Shown here piece after piece: positions 7,539-10,884 of a stretch of DNA of 10,884 bases; positions within the stretch are counted from its first letter, which is position 1, and every line of letters begins with the position of its first letter. The notes beneath the pieces were generated by a model that saw only the letters and a program-made list of their open reading frames with translations, did not search any database and had not been told where the DNA came from. The translations under genes were made by a program, and so were the position numbers. Source of the DNA: Helicobacteraceae bacterium (GTDB lineage Bacteria; Campylobacterota; Campylobacteria; Campylobacterales; Sulfurimonadaceae); assembly GCA_015489055.1 (NCBI GenBank), contig WFMO01000029.1:1-10884 (forward strand), in the 5' to 3' direction.

Positions 7539-8762
7539 CTATAAAAATGCCAGTTTCGGACCGCGAACACCGATAAACTGCTGTAACTGAGTTGTAACTT
7601 TTCCTGCATCCGCATTAACCTTAAGCTCTTTAAATAGATCTCTTAAATGCTCTTTAGTTAAGTCACGTCCACCTAAACCATATACATAACCAGATAATGC
7701 TGCTTTGGTATCTGTATTAAAGAGCGCACCCGCTATCTCATTAAAAAGCATTCCGGGCGCTCCATTTGGAGATGAGCGGTCAAGTGCTCCTATGGCTTTG
7801 AGGTCTTTTAGAGCATCAATAACCTCTTTAAAAGGAAATGGGCGTATAACTCTGATTCCAACTACACCTACCTTTATTCCTTGATCTCTTAATTCCTGCG
7901 CCACTTCACATGCGGTTTCAACGGAAGATCCCATACATACAACCGCAATTTCCGCATCATCCATGTTGTATTGCTCAACCATGTTGTATTTGCGTCCGGT
8001 TAATTTTTCAAAAGCATCAAATGCCTCGTGAATTCTTGGGACTACATTTAACATTAAATCTCTGTGTTGTCTTGCTTTATGCTCAAAGTGCCAATCTTCT
8101 TCAGCTTGAACACCGTGAGTTACAGGGTGATCTAAATCAAGCATATCGTTCATCGGCTTAAATTCACCTACAAAATTGTATGCTGCATCGTCAGTTATTG
8201 TTTTGACTCCTTGGGCGGTATGTGATGTTAAAAATCCATCTTGATGTACCATAGCCGGAAGCCTGACGCTATGATCTTCTGCTACTTTGAATGCTATAAA
8301 ATTAAGGTCATATGCTTCTTGTGCGTTATAAGCATCAAATTGAATCCATCCACTATCACGACCTAGATACATATCTGAATGATCACCGTTTACATTAAGC
8401 GGAGCCGCTAATGCACGGTTTACAACGTTTAAAACGATAGGCAGGCGCATACCAGATGCCTGGTATAGTGTTTCTACCATAAGAGCGAATCCTTGACTTG
8501 ACGTGGCAGTAGCCACTCGTCCACCGGCCGCAGAAGCTCCGATACATCCACTCATTGCAGCATGTTCTGATTCGACCATAACAAACTCACCCTCTATATA
8601 TCCGTCTGCTAAAAATTTTGCATAACCCTCAACAATTGGAGTTGACGGAGTAATAGGATAGGCTGCAACAACGTCTATTTGAACCTGTCTCATGGCTTGT
8701 GCAGCTGCAAAATTTCCGTCCCATACTTCAATATCACGCAATTCTAGTTTATCAAATGCCAT
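7539..8762 (-). CDS. porA: pyruvate:ferredoxin oxidoreductase, alpha subunit
   Basis: The alpha subunit supplies the pyrimidine-binding domain for thiamine diphosphate and forms the active site with PorB. The 407 residues begin with a GNFAAAQAM segment (17-24), then AYPITPSTPIVE (34-45), VMVESEHAAMSG with the ThDP-activating glutamate region (61-72), and TSSQGFALMVETLYQA (87-102). The C-terminal transketolase-like domain includes VVCMGSS (274-280) and ALDRSSPNGAPG (326-337). The ATG overlaps the porD stop by one base (TAATG), and its ribosome binding site AAGGAG lies inside the last codons of porD, so translation is coupled. It lies between porD and porB, as in Helicobacter and other Campylobacterota. 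Confidence 0.95.
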   Translation of the reverse strand: MAFDKLELRDIEVWDGNFAAAQAMRQVQIDVVAAYPITPSTPIVEGYAKFLADGYIEGEFVMVESEHAAMSGCIGASAAGGRVATATSSQGFALMVETLYQASGMRLPIVLNVVNRALAAPLNVNGDHSDMYLGRDSGWIQFDAYNAQEAYDLNFIAFKVAEDHSVRLPAMVHQDGFLTSHTAQGVKTITDDAAYNFVGEFKPMNDMLDLDHPVTHGVQAEEDWHFEHKARQHRDLMLNVVPRIHEAFDAFEKLTGRKYNMVEQYNMDDAEIAVVCMGSSVETACEVAQELRDQGIKVGVVGIRVIRPFPFKEVIDALKDLKAIGALDRSSPNGAPGMLFNEIAGALFNTDTKAALSGYVYGLGGRDLTKEHLRDLFKELKVNADAGKVTTQLQQFIGVRGPKLAFL

Positions 8763-9160
8763 TATTTTTCTCCTTCATCTTTACTAGGCCAAGCGGCAAG
8801 AGCCTGCTCTTCATCTGTTTGCTCTGAATACATGAGCAGTGATTTTGGATTTGTAGGGCATACTTCAACGCAAATGCCACAGCCTTTACAATGATCCATG
8901 TCAATGCCAATCATCTTCTTATCACGAGAGATAATTGAGATATCGGGACAATATACCCAGCAAAATTGACAGTCTATGCAATAATCTTTATTAAACACAG
9001 GTTTTTCGATACGCCAATCGGCAACACTCGCGGTAAACGAGTTGTTTGACGAATAATCCCTATCTTCTTGCAGCGTTAATGCAACATCTTTAGCCTCGCC
9101 GTTAAATGAACGAAGCATCGCACCTATTTCAAATTCATCCCATCCTTGTTCTGCCATCAT
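8762..9160 (-). CDS. porD: pyruvate:ferredoxin oxidoreductase, delta subunit (2[4Fe-4S] ferredoxin-like)
   Basis: PorD carries two [4Fe-4S] clusters that pass electrons between the PorB cluster and the external carrier. The two cluster motifs are clear: C61-x2-C64-x2-C67-x3-C71-P and C91-x2-C94-x2-C97-x3-C101-P. About 60 residues precede them, including NSFTASVADWR. The length of 132 residues fits the Campylobacterota subunit. Two adjacent ATG codons can start it (9160 and 9157). The ribosome binding site AAGGAG ends only 3 bases before the first but 6 before the second, so initiation at 9157 (131 residues) is more likely. It lies 7 bases after porC and overlaps porA by one base. Confidence 0.94.
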   Translation of the reverse strand: MMAEQGWDEFEIGAMLRSFNGEAKDVALTLQEDRDYSSNNSFTASVADWRIEKPVFNKDYCIDCQFCWVYCPDISIISRDKKMIGIDMDHCKGCGICVEVCPTNPKSLLMYSEQTDEEQALAAWPSKDEGEK

Positions 9161-9167
9161 TTACTCC

Positions 9168-9725
9168 TTATTTGACTTCATCATACGCGCGTTGAATTGC
9201 AAGCATATTTGCATCAACAATCTTTTGAGGCAATTTTGCTAAAATACGTTTCATATTCTCTTTAAAAAATTCAATATCATACATTTTAGAAATTTTCATA
9301 AACGCACCAAGCATCGGTGTATTTGGAATAGCGCGTCCGATAGTCTCTTGCGCTATTTTGATACAATCAACGGTATAAACCTTTTTACCTGCGAATTTTG
9401 GCTGAGACTCAATCAGCTCTTTTGTATTCATATGCGTTGTTATGATATATGTTGTGCTTTCTTTATCATTTATCGTTACATCGGTCGTATATACCAATGC
9501 AGGGTCTATAACAAAAATATAATCAGGATTCATATATTTTTCATGATTTTTTATTGGCTTTTCATCAACACGGTTGTATGCAGTCATTGCTGCGCCGCGT
9601 TTTGCAGATCCGTAAAATGCAAAAGCCTGCACTTCTTTACCTGTTGTCGAAATCACATCGGCCAATCCTTTAGCGCCAGTTACGGCACCTTGTCCTGCAC
9701 GGCTGTGCCACCTTATTTCTAGCAT
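9168..9725 (-). CDS. porC: pyruvate:ferredoxin oxidoreductase, gamma subunit
   Basis: First gene of the porCDAB operon. The gamma subunit of 2-oxoacid:acceptor oxidoreductases corresponds to the domain that contributes to CoA binding and to assembly of the complex. The 185 residues start with LEIRWHSRAGQGAVTGAKGLA (2-22), continue with FYGSAKRGAAMTAYNRV (38-52) and end with the family segment IPNTPMLGAFMK (133-144). These identify the POR_gamma family. AAGGGG lies about 6 bases before the ATG. The 116-base gap upstream, against gaps of 9 bases or less inside the operon, marks this as the operon's start. Some annotations call this subunit porG; the symbol porC follows Helicobacter usage. Confidence 0.94.
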   Translation of the reverse strand: MLEIRWHSRAGQGAVTGAKGLADVISTTGKEVQAFAFYGSAKRGAAMTAYNRVDEKPIKNHEKYMNPDYIFVIDPALVYTTDVTINDKESTTYIITTHMNTKELIESQPKFAGKKVYTVDCIKIAQETIGRAIPNTPMLGAFMKISKMYDIEFFKENMKRILAKLPQKIVDANMLAIQRAYDEVK

Positions 9726-9752
9726 AATTTCCCCTTACTTTTAAGATTTAAA

Positions 9753-9780
9753 ATTATTGTGTGTTATGTATTTTAGGCAA
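9753..9780 (-). promoter_or_regulatory. candidate promoter of the porCDAB operon
   Basis: In the 116-base gap (9726-9841) between the HAD gene and porC, the - strand reads TTGCCT (9780-9775), a 16-base spacer, then AATAAT (9758-9753), about 27 bases before the porC start. The -10 is imperfect (AATAAT or, one base on, ATAATT). Position and spacing are reasonable, but the region is AT-rich and other boxes could be drawn. I see no riboswitch and no strong operator; a weak 6-bp dyad TTTTAA/TTAAAA (9739-9753) lies between the -10 and the ribosome binding site. Confidence 0.35.
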
Positions 9781-9841
9781 CTTGGTCTTAAATACAGCTT
9801 GTTTGAGTTGCAATGTTTTTAAAAGTGACAAAAATCATCCT

Positions 9842-10480
9842 CTATGTCAGTGAAATAATTTTTTTGACGGCTTCTAATGCATTTGGTTTAATTATATTAG
9901 TGTATTTTTGTAACTCCTGTGTAGTCTCGTATTCACCGATAATACCCACACTCCTGACATTTGCATTGATAGCACATTGCATATCCATTCTTGTGTCTCC
10001 TATCATCCAGCAATTACTTTTATCTACATTTAAGAAACTAATAGCTTTTTCAATAGGTTCACTATTTGGCTTTGGGTTTATGACATCTTCGCGTCCGATT
10101 AAAGTATCAAAATACTCCATGAGCCTGAAATGCTCCATTAAAACTTTGGAGTACTTTGATGTTTTTGTAGTGACTATGCCTAGTGTTGCATGCTCGCTTG
10201 CAAGCATAACAGCCTCCTTTGCAAAAGGGAGTAGAATCGTTTTTTCAGTGGAGATTTCTCTGTAGTGCTCTTTATATGCGTCAACCATATTATTTATCAA
10301 TTTTTTATCTTTTAAACCGATTTGTTTATACATTACATCAAGAGGATGACCGATTTGTGCTATGATATGGCTATCAGACGGGCATGCTATGTTGTAAAAA
10401 TCATACGAATAATGAAAACTTTCTAAAATAGCTTCTGTGGAGTCAATAAGAGTGCCGTCTAAATCAAACAATATGGTCAT
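9842..10480 (-). CDS. HAD-family phosphatase, phosphoglycolate phosphatase-like
   Basis: A 212-residue haloacid dehalogenase hydrolase of the Gph/PpaX type, expected to be cytoplasmic. The motifs are complete: motif I D6-L-D8-G-T (D6 nucleophile, D8 acid/base), motif II T104/T105 in GIVTTK, motif III K137 in NPKPNSEP, and motif IV GDTRMD (161-166, D162 and D166 for Mg). A helical cap lies between motifs I and II (about 14-80). Phosphoglycolate phosphatase is the nearest textbook assignment, but substrate specificity in this family cannot be read from motifs, so no symbol is given. The ATG overlaps the stop of the upstream methyltransferase (ATGA at 10480-10477), indicating translational coupling and one transcript. 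No clear terminator separates it from the por promoter region. Confidence 0.88.
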   Translation of the reverse strand: MTILFDLDGTLIDSTEAILESFHYSYDFYNIACPSDSHIIAQIGHPLDVMYKQIGLKDKKLINNMVDAYKEHYREISTEKTILLPFAKEAVMLASEHATLGIVTTKTSKYSKVLMEHFRLMEYFDTLIGREDVINPKPNSEPIEKAISFLNVDKSNCWMIGDTRMDMQCAINANVRSVGIIGEYETTQELQKYTNIIKPNALEAVKKIISLT

Positions 10481-10884
10481 TTTTTAGCGCTCAGTAAAAA
10501 AATATCATATTGCCCATTCTCTTTTGTAACGGTGTATATTTTTGTATATTTTATATCTTTAAAGTTATGTTTTTTTGCTAGTTTTGTAAGGTCTTTTTCA
10601 CTAAAACCAAAATGATGCACGCCTTCGTTGTCCATATGAAAAGATCCATCTTCACTCATAAGATCAACTATTGCTATGTATCCATTTTCATCTAGCAACT
10701 GGTATAGCTTATCAAACAAAATGTCAAGATCTTTTATGTGGTGCATTGTCATAGAGCTGACGATACCATTAAATCTTTTATCTGTTTGAAATTTAGATAT
10801 ATCTTGATGCAGTGTTTGTATGTTTTTGATATGCAGTTCATCTAGTTTTTGCAGCATTTTATCTGATGAATCAACTGCTAGCAA
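10477..10884 (-). CDS. class I SAM-dependent methyltransferase, C-terminal part, 5' end outside window
   Basis: The visible 136 codons (including stop) belong to a Methyltransf_11/UbiE-like Rossmann methyltransferase. LLAVDSSDKML at the start is the strand-beta2 region whose Asp binds the SAM ribose; FNGIVSSMTMHHI (motif II/post-II) and GYIAIVDLMSEDGSFH follow. The glycine-rich SAM motif that should precede LLAVD lies beyond the window edge, so the TTG at the edge is internal and not the start. The substrate is not evident; small-molecule methylation is more likely than DNA or RNA given the fold class and the lack of a target-recognition domain. Its TGA overlaps the start of the HAD gene. Confidence 0.8.
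   Translation of the reverse strand: MLAVDSSDKMLQKLDELHIKNIQTLHQDISKFQTDKRFNGIVSSMTMHHIKDLDILFDKLYQLLDENGYIAIVDLMSEDGSFHMDNEGVHHFGFSEKDLTKLAKKHNFKDIKYTKIYTVTKENGQYDIFLLSAKK

Noticed and set aside
9348..9722. 124-residue + strand open frame opposite porC
   Set aside because: Cysteine- and phenylalanine-rich antisense shadow of a clearly identified POR gamma subunit.
9777..9811. GCAACT/AGTTGC inverted repeat (9777-9782 and 9806-9811) upstream of porC, considered as a terminator or operator
   Set aside because: Six-base arms with a 23-base loop and no T-run are too weak to distinguish from chance in AT-rich DNA.
9813..10265. 150-residue + strand open frame opposite the HAD phosphatase gene
   Set aside because: The - strand frame carries all four HAD motifs; the + frame is its antisense shadow with hydrophobic, low-information sequence.
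1..10884. Defence island, secretion, mobile element or CRISPR content
   Set aside because: No tandem spaced repeats, transposase, integrase, nuclease or toxin-like genes were seen; nearly all coding sequence is explained by core metabolic and envelope genes.

Overview
The window looks like ordinary chromosomal DNA from an AT-rich member of the Campylobacterota (Epsilonproteobacteria), possibly a Sulfurimonas/Sulfurovum-like chemolithotroph. This is inferred from the porC-porD-porA-porB order of the pyruvate:ferredoxin oxidoreductase operon, the Campylobacterota-like protein sequences, the AT-rich composition and the tight gene packing. The genus cannot be fixed from the sequence alone. No phage, insertion sequence, CRISPR array, rRNA or tRNA is visible, and no gap exceeds about 120 bases.

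Layout. On the + strand (1-2819) lie the 3' two thirds of bioF (biotin synthesis) and a class A penicillin-binding protein. The 114-base gap between them holds a possible 37-codon ORF and a direct repeat. The PBP converges on a run of - strand genes filling 2828-10884. Reading in their direction of transcription (from high coordinates down), these are the 3' end of a SAM-dependent methyltransferase, a HAD phosphatase coupled to it by an ATGA overlap, the four-gene operon porC-porD-porA-porB, an exported DUF255/YyaL-type thioredoxin-fold protein, and a fungal/actinobacterial-type 2-isopropylmalate synthase (leuA). The leuA gene ends in an intrinsic terminator built into its last codons.

How the genes fit together. 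PorCDAB interconverts pyruvate and acetyl-CoA plus CO2 using a low-potential electron carrier. In autotrophic Campylobacterota it works as pyruvate synthase behind the reductive TCA cycle; in Helicobacter it oxidises pyruvate. LeuA consumes acetyl-CoA and 2-ketoisovalerate, a pyruvate-derived precursor, so it sits downstream of the same node. BioF, the PBP, the HAD phosphatase and the methyltransferase are housekeeping neighbours without an evident shared pathway.

I found no convincing new multi-gene system. The points most worth a second look are: (1) the PBP glycosyltransferase domain lacks two normally invariant residues (His of motif 1, Glu of motif 3) while its transpeptidase motifs are intact; (2) the leuA terminator is encoded inside the coding sequence; (3) the bioF-PBP junction has an imperfect 16-bp direct repeat whose 67-nt period would, if deleted, fuse bioF to a frame overlapping the PBP start; (4) the DUF255 protein carries a signal peptide, which places a CHWCH redox-type motif outside the cytoplasm.
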